DNA of 64,000 nucleotides from Apostichopus japonicus (Eukaryota; Echinodermata; Holothuroidea; Aspidochirotida; Stichopodidae), in assembly GCF_037975245.1 (NCBI RefSeq), contig NC_092577.1:18970898-19034897 (forward strand), given 5' to 3'. This document shows, piece after piece, positions 24,505-34,239 of this stretch (its first letter is position 1; every line of letters starts with the position of its first letter). The notes below the pieces were generated by a model, which saw nothing but the letters and a program-made list of their open reading frames with translations, was not told where the DNA came from and ran no database searches. Made by a program: the position numbers and the translations under genes.

Positions 24505-24765
24505 ATTATCAACTTTGAACCAGTACTGTAAGCCCTGGGATGGCTTTATAGTTATCAAACTTTTAACCAGTACTATAAGCCCTGAGATGGGTTATAAATA
24601 TCAATTTTGAACCAGTACTGTAAGCCCTGGGATGGCTTAATAAATACCAACTTTGCAACCAGTATTGTAAGCCCTGGGATGGCTTAAAGAAAATCAAGTT
24701 TGAACCACTACTATTAGCCCTGGAATGGCTTTTAATAACAACGAACTGACACGAGAACTTTCAGC
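24505..24765. repeat. Minisatellite, ~56-bp unit, about 5 copies
   Basis: The phrase ACCAGTACTGTAAGCCCTGG followed by GATGGCTT recurs about five times with spacing near 55-60 bp and increasing divergence to the right. Minisatellites are common near Helentron ends, so it may mark an element terminus. Confidence 0.75.
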
Positions 24766-24784
24766 CCTGGGATGTTGAACTGGT

Positions 24785-26790
24785 AGAGCTCACCTGCAAA
24801 ATAAAAATACAGAGAAATAAACATGGTCTCCAGGAAAAAATTACTGAGTCCAGCTTTGGTAGCAGCCTACATGGGGTAGCTGACACTTATTTGACGTTCA
24901 TGTTTACTTTTTCGCACAACATAGAAAATGGTGGTTTCTGCTATCAAAACATGCAAACAGAAAGAAAAATTAGGCGTAGTCCTAATGTAATGTATTTCTT
25001 TATATCTCATTGCCAGGCTTTAGCATATACTGTTGCTATATGTTAGGCCTACTCCAGCCTGAGTATTGTCTGGGTTATTCAACATTAAAGTTAGGCCTAT
25101 CCTAGTTTACATAAATTGCCCATAAACCTAGCCAATTCTGTTCGAGTTAAGAGTGGTCTTGATAAAAATCTAACTAGGTGACAGTTAATTTTCGTAAACC
25201 ACGCTAGGTCATTTCTCCTTCGTACCATTCAACCTGAAGATTTTGTTTGGCACCGTATCTTGACAATTGCAAAATACCAAGGAAACCTTAAACAACGGAA
25301 GGAAGATATACCTTGATTTTAATCAATGTCGTTAACTCCAATACTAGAACTTCTGTCATCTGTTGGTCTGTTGGTGTTGAACTGATAAAGCTCACCTGCA
25401 AAATACAAATAAAGGAAAATGGACATTATCTCAGAAGAAATATGGCTGAGTCTGGCTTTGGGCCAACCATCATGGGGTAACTTATAATTATTTTTTTTCC
25501 CACCTTTACTTTCCGCATACAGCTTAGATAATGGCGATTTTTTAGCTTGTAAACAAACAACACTATTCTTGGACTATTTCCAGGGTATTTTTATTCATGT
25601 AAATGATTGTACGTGCGGAAATTGATGGCTGGAAAGTACTAGGGCCGGAACACAACTAAAACCTTAAAACTAACAAGAGTTAGACACAGGCTAAGCCTAA
25701 AGTCACTGAAATGAACTTGATGTTTACAAACCTAGTAAAGTACTATTGCTTTTCCAAGGTCATTTGAATTATCATCCACCTGACTGCTAACATCAATAAA
25801 AATAAATAAAAGGCCTAGGCACTTAATACATACAATTCCTACCTTGAAGATGTATACACCTAGGCATACTCATGAAAAGGTATTTTCTTCATATCTCACT
25901 GGCAAATTATAGCTAATCTGCAGGCCTAGACTAGAATCAATGAAGTGAACTTGATTTTACCTGACCTGGAAAAGTATTATGGCTCTATCCAAGAGCAGTT
26001 GATTTGAAAGTAAGAAGAGTAAGACATAGGCTAAGTAAAGTACTATTGATTTTCCAAGCTCATTTGAATTATCATCCACCTGACTGCTAACATCAATCAA
26101 ATAACAAAATAAAAGGCCTAATACATAAATTTCCTACCTTGAAGATGTATACGCCTAGGCATACTCATGAAAAGGTATTTTCTTCATATCTCACTGGCAT
26201 ATTATAGCTAATCTGCAGGCCTAGACTAGAATCAATGAAGTGAACTTGAATTTACCTGACCTGCAAAAGTATTATGGCTCTATCCAAGAGCAGTTGATTT
26301 GCTATCCACCTGGCTGCTAATATTAGCCAATAACCCAAAAAAAGCATCTGGATCATATTACATAAACTTCGTTACTTTATCAAGCTGCAGATGAATACTC
26401 GCAGGCCTTATCCTATTGCACCGTATTTCCTTCAAATGTCGCTGAAAAACTATAGCATACTGCCGTTGGTCTAACTTAGGCCTACTGCAACGCCTGATTA
26501 ATGTCTGGGTACAAACTATCTTAAAAACATAGGGGTGTCGTAGACTACATAAATTGCCCATAGCCTAGGCCCTGCCAGTTTTGTTGGAATTATGAGTGGT
26601 CATTGGTTAAAATTTAGGCGACAGTCAAATTTCGTAAACGGCACCTCATAAATTCTCCTTCGTACCATCCAAGCTGAAGTGTTTTGTTGACACAGAATCT
26701 CGACATATGCAAATACCAGGAAGATGTTATGGAAACTCACTGCAAATACAGTACGTTAACCACAGAATAAAGCTATGATACCTTGATTCG
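24785..26790. repeat. Nested diverged direct duplications of AT-rich DNA
   Basis: A unit at 25735-26007 is repeated at 26035-26302 with exactly 300-bp spacing (for example AAGTACTATTG at 25738 and 26038) and few differences. A second pair, 25010-25330 and 26440-26780, is more diverged but shares ACATAAATTGCCCATA, TTTCGTAAAC and TTCTCCTTCGTACCAT. A third pair links 24790-24890 with 25390-25490 (CTCACCTGCAAAAT, ATGGGGTA). No coding content was seen. AGGCCTA words are frequent. Confidence 0.75.
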
Positions 26791-26875
26791 CAACGATATC
26801 GTTCACCCCGATCCAATAGTAACCTTGTCTCAGGGAGTTGTATGTATTATGGTGGTTACGGTGCACAGGCGCAAT

Positions 26876-27054
26876 GCGCTTTTTACGTGACCCGTCATAC
26901 GGGATACAAAACGTCACGGCCAAACGGCACTACCAAACCATCCCATTCTTACAAACGAACCTCAGGTCAAGCGAGCCAACAAAAGTACATACGCTCACCG
27001 ACCTGCAGAGACAAAACGCCCAACGCGAAAATAGGCCTTATCCCGCAACGAAGT
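26876..27054 (-). mobile_element. LINE family A, copy 1: 3' end (left of the nested LTR element)
   Basis: This is minus-strand 3' sequence of a Tx1-like LINE, starting at the conserved terminal GCTTTTTACGTGACC. It matches the start of copy 2 at 41025 (ACGGCACGGCCAA, TCAGGTCAAGCGAGCC). It is cut at the LTR-element insertion point; the other half resumes at 32055. Confidence 0.75.
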
Positions 27055-27215
27055 TGTTACGATATTGTAATAGCGCCATCTGTTAGGATCATCTGTTGAT
27101 CACACCTCGTTGTTATAAACATGTATTATTAGAACCGGAGTAGAAATATACCTGGTATTTTGTTAAATACATCTTTGTAGAGTCCTTCTTCGTAAATAAG
27201 AGGCATAAAATAACA
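27055..27215 (+). repeat. 5' LTR
   Basis: TG...CA bounded, 161 bp. It reads as identical to 31894-32054, pointing to recent insertion. Confidence 0.95.
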
Positions 27216-27234
27216 TGGTGTCAGAAGTAGGATC
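27216..27234 (+). promoter_or_regulatory. Primer-binding site
   Basis: TGGTGTCAGAAGTAGGAT starts right after the LTR. TGG pairs with the CCA tail, and TGTCAGAAGT-GGAT is complementary to the acceptor/T-stem end typical of tRNA-Leu, with one mismatch to the form I remember. Confidence 0.6.
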
Positions 27235-27470
27235 TCTCGTAAGGCAAATTAAAACAAGTGGGTTTTAAAACGGGTAAGCAGGTCAATATTTTAGCCTAGG
27301 CTAGTTCTTCGTATTTTTATAACGTTAGGCTAATGCATACTAGGCACGTTAATGTTAGTTGTTATCGCTAATTCATTCACAGTCATGCGGTATTGTTTCT
27401 ATTAAGAAAACACGTAGTAAGAGGCCTACCATTTAAAGTTTACGGCTCTTTGTAAGCCAAACAGTTCAAA

Positions 27471-28799
27471 ATGAGTGGCGTACAAGTACCGTTACCTCCC
27501 AAACTTAACCTTCAGGGTAATTTAAAGAAAAATTGGGAACAATTTAAACAGTTATGGGACAGCTACGAAATTGTCACAAATTTAGTGACAAAAGACGACA
27601 AGGTTAGAGTCGCAACCTTTATAACCTGTATTGGTCTAGAGGCCCTTGAAGTGCACAATGCACTCCCCTATGAGGAAAATTCTGATAAGCAAAAAATGGA
27701 CAAAATTTTGGATCTGTGGGGGAAATATTGCATTGGAAAAACCAACGTCATTTTTGAACGTTATCAATTCAACAATTGCAATCAGGGACCTAGTGAGACC
27801 TTTGATGAATATGTTGTACGTCTACGAATTTTGGCATCAACATGTGAATTTGGTGCTCTAAAGGATGAATTAATCAGAGATCGAATTGTGTGTGGGATCA
27901 CAAGCAGAAATGTTAGGAAGAGATTACTGCAGACCCCCAATTTAGACCTCACCAAGTGCATAAATGAATGTAAAGCAGCAGAGGTCACCCAAGCTCAACT
28001 CAATGGCATGGCATGTGAAGAGGGTGGTGCTAGTGGACATAAGACTCGTTCCAAATATTCCAGAAAGTCAAAAGCTGGATTCACAGATAATTGTAAATTT
28101 TGTGGTAAGAAACATGAGCTTCAGAAACTCAAATGCCCAGCGTATGGAAAAACATGTACCAGCTGTGGCAAGCAAAATCATTTTGCAAGCAAATGTACCA
28201 AGAAAGATTCCTTCAAACAAAAAGCAAAGTTTGTGAGGCAAGTAGAAGTTGAAAGTGATGAAAATGAATCTGACTCACTCTATAGCTCATCAGAAGAATC
28301 AGTATTATCTGTGACCTTGGAAGGTGAGGTAAACTGTGTCAACTTTAACAAAGATAGTCCATTTGAGACTAAAATATTTGCAACATTGGAAGTAAATGGA
28401 AACCCCATAAAAATGCAAGTTGATTCAGGAGCCACGTGTAATGTCATTGCGGATAAACACTTACCACCTGAAGTAGTTGTTAAGCAAACTAATCAGAAAC
28501 TTACAATGTACAGTAAGGACACAATGCCAGTTGTAGGCAATTGTAAACTACATGTTAGAAACCCTAGGAACAAAAGACGTTATAAGGTACCTTTTGTTGT
28601 TGTTAGAAATGATTCATGTGTACCACTGTTAGGTTCACGAGCTTCTCAGCAAATGCAGCTGATTCAAGTTATGTATGAAAATATTGCCACTGTTAATGAA
28701 GTATCTTGTGAAAGTAACATAAAGAGGGAGGTATTTGACATTCAAGATTCCGTCAATTCAGGTGTGGTGGGTCAATCCGATATCCTTAGGGGACTATAA
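27471..28799 (+). CDS. gag: Gag with CCHC knuckle and retropepsin
   Basis: A 442-residue frame starts at an ATG about 255 bp after the LTR. The N-terminal ~200 residues are a helical capsid-like region (NWEQFKQLWDSYEI near the start). Zinc-binding motifs follow: CKFCGKKH at about residue 207 and CTSCGKQNHFASKC (C-x2-C-x4-H-x4-C) at about 227. A serine/glutamate linker leads to the aspartic protease site MQVDSGATCNVIA at about residue 316 (DSGA). Gag packages RNA and the protease processes the polyprotein. The frame ends at TAA 28797-28799, while pol continues in another frame overlapping by about 60 nt. In Mag-type elements gag and pol are commonly one frame, so this may be a frameshift mutation or programmed shifting. 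Confidence 0.9.
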   Translation: MSGVQVPLPPKLNLQGNLKKNWEQFKQLWDSYEIVTNLVTKDDKVRVATFITCIGLEALEVHNALPYEENSDKQKMDKILDLWGKYCIGKTNVIFERYQFNNCNQGPSETFDEYVVRLRILASTCEFGALKDELIRDRIVCGITSRNVRKRLLQTPNLDLTKCINECKAAEVTQAQLNGMACEEGGASGHKTRSKYSRKSKAGFTDNCKFCGKKHELQKLKCPAYGKTCTSCGKQNHFASKCTKKDSFKQKAKFVRQVEVESDENESDSLYSSSEESVLSVTLEGEVNCVNFNKDSPFETKIFATLEVNGNPIKMQVDSGATCNVIADKHLPPEVVVKQTNQKLTMYSKDTMPVVGNCKLHVRNPRNKRRYKVPFVVVRNDSCVPLLGSRASQQMQLIQVMYENIATVNEVSCESNIKREVFDIQDSVNSGVVGQSDILRGL

Positions 28800-31134
28800 G
28801 GATGTTTTTGATGGTTTTGGCCATATGCCAGGTAAGGTACATTTAGAAACTGATCCTGCAATTACACCTGTTGTCATCCCCCCTCGGAGAGTTCCGGTGG
28901 CTATTAAACCAATGCTAAAAGCAGAATTAAAACGCCTGGAGCAATTAAACGTGATCCAGAAAGTAACAAAACCTACGGACTGGGTCTCAAGCCTCGTTAG
29001 TGTGACTAAAAGCAGTGGTAAGCTGAGAGTATGCATCGACCCTCAGCCACTCAACAAAGCGCTGAAGAGAGGGCACTATCCACTACCTGTTATTGAGGAC
29101 ATACTGCCCCAATTAGCGAAAGTCAAAGTCTTCAGTAAAGCAGACTGCAAGGAAGGATTCCTTCAATGCGAACTGGATAATGAGTCGTCTTATCTAACAA
29201 CATTCCAAACTCCATGGGGCAGGTATAGGTACAAACGAATGCCGTTTGGCATCAGTCCTGCTCCAGAGCTATTTCAGCAAAAGATAGATCAAAACCTGGA
29301 AGGTCTATCTGGGGTGTTCGTAATAGCTGATGACATTTTGATCACCGGAACAGGAAACACAGTAGAAGAAGCAAATGCCGATCATGTCACAAACCTCAAA
29401 CGCTTTCTACAGCGGTGCAGAGAACGATCAATCAAACTAAACAAGGACAAATTTGAATACAAATGTGAGGAAGTTGCCTTTATCGGACATGTGTTGTCAA
29501 AGGAAGGCCTCAGACCTGATCCACGAAAAGTTGAGGCAATCCTGAAAATGCCCAAACCAGAAAATGTTGCAGACATACAGCGATTTGTGGGCATGGTTAA
29601 ATACCTCTCCAAGTTTCTTCCAGCACTTTCGGACAAAAGCGAACCACTTCGACGTCTTACTCATAAGGACGTAGACTGGACATGGTCCATAGAACAAGAT
29701 CGCGCCCTAGCAGAAATCAAACAGTTGGTTACAACAGCTCCAGTGTTGAAGTATTTCAACCCAGACAGCCAAACAGAAGGTCAAGGCGACGCTTCCGAAA
29801 AGGGACTCGGATTCTGCCTTATACAAAATGGGCAGCCAATCACATACTGCAGCAGAGCTTTAACGCCAGCTGAAACGCGATACTCTCAAATCGAGAAAGA
29901 ACTACTAGCGCAAGTATTTGGATTAGAGCGAAATCACCAATATGCATACGGCCGTCGCATTACTCTTTGGACAGATCACAAACCACTTGTAGCAATCGCA
30001 AACAAACCACTCGCCTCAGCACCAAAACGTTTGCAAAGACTCCTATTGCGTCTGTTTCAATACGACATAGAAATTCGCTACAAACCTGGAAAGGAAATGT
30101 ATTTAGCCGACACGCTATCACGAGCATTTTTGAATACACAGGAACGGTCAGTGACAGAAGCGGAGACAGAAAGCATAAACATGATTGACTTTCTCCCAAT
30201 CTTAAAAGCGACACAAAGAAACATGCAAGAAGCAACAGACAAAGACCCTTCTCTCAAAACAGTCAAAGACTACATTGTCCAAGGATGGCCAGAACACAAG
30301 CATTTTATACCCTACTACTTACACCCTTACTATTCAATGAGGGAAGAACTATCCGTACAAGATGGGATTGTGTTTAAAGGTCAACAATGTGTCATCCCAG
30401 AAAGCATGAGAAACGAAATCAGGAAGAAATTACACAGCGCTCATACCGGAATACAAAGTACAATTCGACGTGCAAGAGACAGTGTGTACTGGCCGGGGAT
30501 GGCCAAAGATCTGAGCGATATGATAAAACTTTGCACAGTTTGCAACAAATACCAGACAATGCCACAGAAAGAACCCCTTATTTCCCACAATACCCCTGAG
30601 CGTCCATGGGAGAAAATCGGATGTGATCTTTTCACAGTTGACTCCAAGGACTATTTGTGTACTGTCGACTATTATTCAGATATTTTTGAAGTCTACCATC
30701 TATCACACAAAAAGGACTCGCAAACAGTTATCAAAATGTTGAAGAAACACTTTTCAAATCATGGCATATCCAATCAGCTGTTCTCCGACAATGGACCACC
30801 ATTCAATTCAACAGAATTTAGTGAATTTTCAGACAAGTACCAATTTGATCACACAACAAGCTCACCTAGATATCCAGAAAGTGCGGTGAAAATAGCAAAG
30901 AATCTGATCAAGAAAACAAGTGAAAGTAAAGGAGATTTCTATCTTAATCTTCTCAACTGGCGAAACACTCCCACTGAAGGCTTGAACAGTTCCCCAGCTC
31001 AAAGACTGTACAGTCGAAGAACAAACGTTGATTCCAACCGTAAATTCCCTTCTCAAACCCAAAGTGCCAAACAACGTCAAATCAAACAAACAAAGCGAAA
31101 GCAAAACAAGCAAAATTCTATAACAGAGGAGTAA
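28735..31134 (+). CDS. pol: Pol: reverse transcriptase, RNase H, integrase
   Basis: 799 residues in the displayed frame; the true junction with gag is probably near 28790. RT: FSKADCKEGFLQCEL (about residue 133), the RMPFGISPAPE block, and the catalytic VIADDILITG (about 197). RNase H: GDASEKGLGF, then IEKELLAQVFGLE and TLWTDHKPL (about 412). Integrase: HSAHTG...CTVCNKYQ zinc module (about 568-605), then Asp in GCDLFTVD (about 629), Asp in LFSDNGPPF (about 684) and Glu in YPESAVKIAKN (about 713). The stretch between the second Asp and the Glu looks several residues short. The frame ends at TAA 31132-31134 within the integrase C-terminus, and homologous sequence continues in other frames, so the copy is frameshifted. 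Confidence 0.9.
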   Translation: MTFKIPSIQVWWVNPISLGDYKDVFDGFGHMPGKVHLETDPAITPVVIPPRRVPVAIKPMLKAELKRLEQLNVIQKVTKPTDWVSSLVSVTKSSGKLRVCIDPQPLNKALKRGHYPLPVIEDILPQLAKVKVFSKADCKEGFLQCELDNESSYLTTFQTPWGRYRYKRMPFGISPAPELFQQKIDQNLEGLSGVFVIADDILITGTGNTVEEANADHVTNLKRFLQRCRERSIKLNKDKFEYKCEEVAFIGHVLSKEGLRPDPRKVEAILKMPKPENVADIQRFVGMVKYLSKFLPALSDKSEPLRRLTHKDVDWTWSIEQDRALAEIKQLVTTAPVLKYFNPDSQTEGQGDASEKGLGFCLIQNGQPITYCSRALTPAETRYSQIEKELLAQVFGLERNHQYAYGRRITLWTDHKPLVAIANKPLASAPKRLQRLLLRLFQYDIEIRYKPGKEMYLADTLSRAFLNTQERSVTEAETESINMIDFLPILKATQRNMQEATDKDPSLKTVKDYIVQGWPEHKHFIPYYLHPYYSMREELSVQDGIVFKGQQCVIPESMRNEIRKKLHSAHTGIQSTIRRARDSVYWPGMAKDLSDMIKLCTVCNKYQTMPQKEPLISHNTPERPWEKIGCDLFTVDSKDYLCTVDYYSDIFEVYHLSHKKDSQTVIKMLKKHFSNHGISNQLFSDNGPPFNSTEFSEFSDKYQFDHTTSSPRYPESAVKIAKNLIKKTSESKGDFYLNLLNWRNTPTEGLNSSPAQRLYSRRTNVDSNRKFPSQTQSAKQRQIKQTKRKQNKQNSITEE

Positions 31135-31644
31135 AAGAGCTGCGCAAACTGAATAAAGGAGAAACAGTCCGTGTCAAAATTAACATTGATGAAAGCGCAA
31201 GTTCAAGAACAGGTCGATATCAGATCTTACAAAATTAGAACAGAGGATGGTCGTGAATATCGGAGGAATCGCAGGCACATAAGACCCTCCAATGAACCTT
31301 GTATCTCTGAACATGATCTGATAAAACTGCCGCAATATAACAAAATAGCAAACAAGCATAGCGGAAATCATCATCAGAGCGAAAACGAATATAATGAAAG
31401 GAAGCAAAGCGAAAGCAAGCTTAGCGAAAACGACCAGAGCGAAAGCAAGCACAAGGAAAGCAAGCATAGCGGAAGCAAGCATAGCGGAAGCAAGCATAGC
31501 GAAAGCAATCACAGCAAAAGCAGACATAGCAGAAGCAGACAGAGCGAAAACCAAAGCCAGATAATAGCAAGTACTCCAGGACCGGAGATAAATCTACGGA
31601 GAAGCGAAAGAAACATCCGTGCACCTCAAAAATTGAACCTTTGA
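31130..31644 (+). pseudogene. Frameshifted integrase C-terminus with Ser/Lys/His-rich tail
   Basis: After the pol stop one frame continues with FYNRGVKELRKLNKGETVRV, a typical GPY-like C-terminal integrase module start. A second frame (31171-31644) gives IRSYKIRTEDGREYRRNRRH, the usual ending of Mag-lineage integrases. Then comes a tail of SGSKHSGSKHSESNHSKSRH-type repeats (15-bp period around 31440-31540), closing with LRRSERNIRAPQKLNL. At least two indels separate it from pol. Confidence 0.75.
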
Positions 31645-31880
31645 ACTTTTGTACATAACTACAGTTGTTAGTGCTGTGTAGTTTGGTTCTAAGGCCTGAT
31701 TTTATACCACAGAATAATTTCAGTGTGTAGCTGAACTAAGTCTAAAACTAACGTCTTTTCTTTTCTTATATTTAAAAAAAAAAAAATCTTCTGTATCATT
31801 TTATGTATCAGTTAGAAAGACAGGATGTAAAGCAGCATCAATGAAGTGAAGTAACTTTAATATTTTGTTTTTCTAACTCT

Positions 31881-31893
31881 AAAGAAGGAAAGA
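31881..31893 (+). promoter_or_regulatory. Polypurine tract
   Basis: AAAGAAGGAAAGA directly precedes the 3' LTR and would prime plus-strand synthesis. Confidence 0.85.
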
Positions 31894-32054
31894 TGTTACG
31901 ATATTGTAATAGCGCCATCTGTTAGGATCATCTGTTGATCACACCTCGTTGTTATAAACATGTATTATTAGAACCGGAGTAGAAATATACCTGGTATTTT
32001 GTTAAATACATCTTTGTAGAGTCCTTCTTCGTAAATAAGAGGCATAAAATAACA
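31894..32054 (+). repeat. 3' LTR
   Basis: Same 161-bp sequence as the 5' LTR, followed by the GAAGT target duplication. Confidence 0.95.
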
Positions 32055-34225
32055 GAAGTGTGAACGAGGGCCGGCTGTGACAGGTCAACAGGGGGCAACT
32101 CAATCAGAGCGGAGCAGATGACACGCACCACCCTGTTTGGAGTACTACTAAGCGGTTCTCTGTTGCTAAACAGCGCCGGGACCCATCGACGCAGGTGCAA
32201 ACCGCCCCAAAAACCTACAAAATTACGGTGACTTTCCCTAGGATCGAAAGCCAGCGGGTGCCAAAGGCTTCGAGCCTGCTCTCAAATACCTCAGCCCTCT
32301 CGTTCCAGGTGACGTCACAAGGTGCATCCGACGCACCGAATGGTAAGTCTCTGTATCTCCAGCTACCAAGGCGAAGGCCCTTTGTGTTTTCCGGATTCAA
32401 CTTCGCCCCGGTAGCTCTCTCAAAGATAGATAAATCCTGCGAGAGGGCACGAAAGGAGCCCAGACTCGAAACAACACACGTTACGTCATCTGCATATTGA
32501 CCGCATTTCACTTTGGCACCCCCTGGCACAACGAATGGAACAAGTTTGGAATCCCTTTCCAAAAGACGAGAGAGGGACTCGCTAAACAAAACATAAAGTA
32601 ATGGAGACAGAGGGCATCCCTGGCGCACCCCCCTCTCTACGTTAAAAACCTCCGAACAAAACCCATTTACAATAACAGAACTGAAACTTTCTTGATACAA
32701 AACAGAAATCCATTTACGAAAAACCGGGTGCAACCGAAACGTCTCCAATACATTCATTAAAAAACCGCCATCCATCATGTCAAAAGCCTTCTGCTGGTCC
32801 AGAGACACCAATGCACATGGCAGATCACGCTCAATAACAAAGTCGGTCAAGTCGCGCATCAACCACAAGTTCTGCTGGATGCAATGACCCTTCACTGCAC
32901 AAGCCTGGAGATCACCAACAAGATGCGGCATAGCCAGTGCAAGGCGGTTGCACAAAGCCTTAGCCAGCAACTTGTAGTCCACATTTAACAAGGTGATCGG
33001 ACGCTTGTTTTGGGGATCCAAGGGGTCCCCAGACTTTGGCAGCAAAGTAATCATGCCCAGACGTTGACTTTGGTTTAACAGTCCGTTTTGGAAGGCGTCT
33101 TCGAAGACGGCTCTGATGTCGGGTCCTATTATTGCCCAGAAGGTTCGGTAGAACTCCCTCGGAAGCCCGTCCGAACCCGGGGACTTGCCATTCTTCATCT
33201 TCGAAAGCGCCTTCCAAAGCTCAACAGTGGTTATTCCGCCCCCTAAAATGTCATTGACATCGTGGGGAACGGTTTTAGAGATTCCCCTCAATAAATCAGC
33301 CCGTGCCGACAAGTCGACATTGCCACGCGTAAACAAACTCGAATAATACTCTTTATATACGCGGACAATGCCGTGAGGGTCACTGACCACGGTCCCATCG
33401 GTAGCGCGCACAGACGGGACGCGTCTCTCACCCGCCGATGAGCTAACGGACTGGTAAAACCTCAGTGAAGGGCGCTCCTCGGCTTCCACCGCTTCGACAC
33501 GGGCCCTGACGCGGGCACCGTGGTACTTTTCATCGAGATATGTCTGCAAAGCGATGACTGCCGAAGGGTCGCCAAACTTCACCTCCGCGCACAGCTTCGA
33601 GAATTTTTCTCTTCGACGCCGTGCGCGGGTCACGCAATACTGAATTGCGTAGCGTTTGATGCGCAACTTGACATTATGCCACCATTGGGATGTACAGGAA
33701 AGGGCCGGCTGCAATGTTTGCCATCATTTGTACCTTGTTTCGAAACCTTGGCGGGAGCTCTTCCTCGTCAAGTATCTGACAGTTAAGCTTCCATAGGCCC
33801 GATCGGCAAAATGCAAAATAGAAGGCAAAACAGACCGTGCTACAACGGTTTCGTGGTCGGAGAGTGGACAGCTCAGTGTCGCGCAACCCGAAAATTAAAA
33901 GTAACAGGCGCATACACCCGATCTACCCTACAGGCATCTTCCCTGTTAGGCCTCACCCACGTGCATATGCCTCCAGACATCGGCTAAAAGGTGCGCCGAA
34001 GTGAGTCTGTCCAGTTCTGTGATCCCAACGTCAGGACTAGCAGACAAAGAAGCCCCGAGTCTGTCAAGGCCCGCGTCTGGGACACAGTTATAGTCTCCGA
34101 CCATGACACACTACCAGGAACAAAGGAAGGCAGCGTGTTAAAAAAGATACTTGAATATAATGCAAACCAATCGGCCCTCGTGATCCGTCTCCACCCTAGT
34201 GGCACAACCCGCCTAACGAGGTGAC
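32055..34225 (-). mobile_element. LINE family A (Tx1-like), copy 1: main body
   Basis: This is the continuation of the LINE interrupted by the LTR element. The minus strand carries an endonuclease remnant (GDYNCVPDAGLDRLG near 34080, LADVWRHMH near 33980) and then a long RT frame. Compared with copy 2 it lacks a ~250-bp segment at about 32220 (equivalent to 41950-42205) and a 15-codon segment at about 32330. The 5' end is not defined; it abuts a plus-strand family-B derivative near 34240, in a head-to-head arrangement. Confidence 0.8.
32215..33714 (-). CDS. LINE A copy 1 reverse transcriptase, partial
   Basis: A 499-residue open frame. Motifs in order: MKNGKSPGSDGLPREFYRTF (start of the RT core, about residue 173), LLPKSGDPLDPQNKRPITLL, then CALVSLDQQKAFDMMD with the first catalytic Asp, RGVRQGCPLSPLLYVLFSES, and QYADDVTC with the YADD active site (about 422). 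The layout and SLDQ-KAFD wording fit the L1/Tx1 group. The frame is unusually clean for a fragment, but it stops where copy 1 has a deletion, so the thumb and C-terminal zinc region are absent. RT would copy element RNA at a nicked target. Confidence 0.85.
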   Translation of the reverse strand: MQPALSCTSQWWHNVKLRIKRYAIQYCVTRARRRREKFSKLCAEVKFGDPSAVIALQTYLDEKYHGARVRARVEAVEAEERPSLRFYQSVSSSAGERRVPSVRATDGTVVSDPHGIVRVYKEYYSSLFTRGNVDLSARADLLRGISKTVPHDVNDILGGGITTVELWKALSKMKNGKSPGSDGLPREFYRTFWAIIGPDIRAVFEDAFQNGLLNQSQRLGMITLLPKSGDPLDPQNKRPITLLNVDYKLLAKALCNRLALAMPHLVGDLQACAVKGHCIQQNLWLMRDLTDFVIERDLPCALVSLDQQKAFDMMDGGFLMNVLETFRLHPVFRKWISVLYQESFSSVIVNGFCSEVFNVERGVRQGCPLSPLLYVLFSESLSRLLERDSKLVPFVVPGGAKVKCGQYADDVTCVVSSLGSFRALSQDLSIFERATGAKLNPENTKGLRLGSWRYRDLPFGASDAPCDVTWNERAEVFESRLEAFGTRWLSILGKVTVIL

Positions 34226-34239
34226 AGAAGGATGACAGT

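Larger units (their letters stand above)
27055..32054 (+). mobile_element. Mag/SURL-like Ty3/Gypsy LTR retrotransposon
   Basis: Two 161-bp LTRs (27055-27215 and 31894-32054), read as identical, begin TGTTAC and end TAACA. They are flanked by GAAGT at 27050-27054 and 32055-32059, a 5-bp target duplication. The primer site TGGTGTCAGAAGTAGG follows the 5' LTR and resembles the complement of a tRNA-Leu 3' end. A purine tract AAAGAAGGAAAGA abuts the 3' LTR. Gag and pol are encoded on the plus strand. The element is inserted into LINE A copy 1: the flanking sequence with GAAGT counted once matches the uninterrupted site near 41775-41800. Confidence 0.95.

Noticed and set aside
29382-30647. Several minus-strand ORFs opposite pol
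   Set aside because: Shadows of the plus-strand retrotransposon frame.
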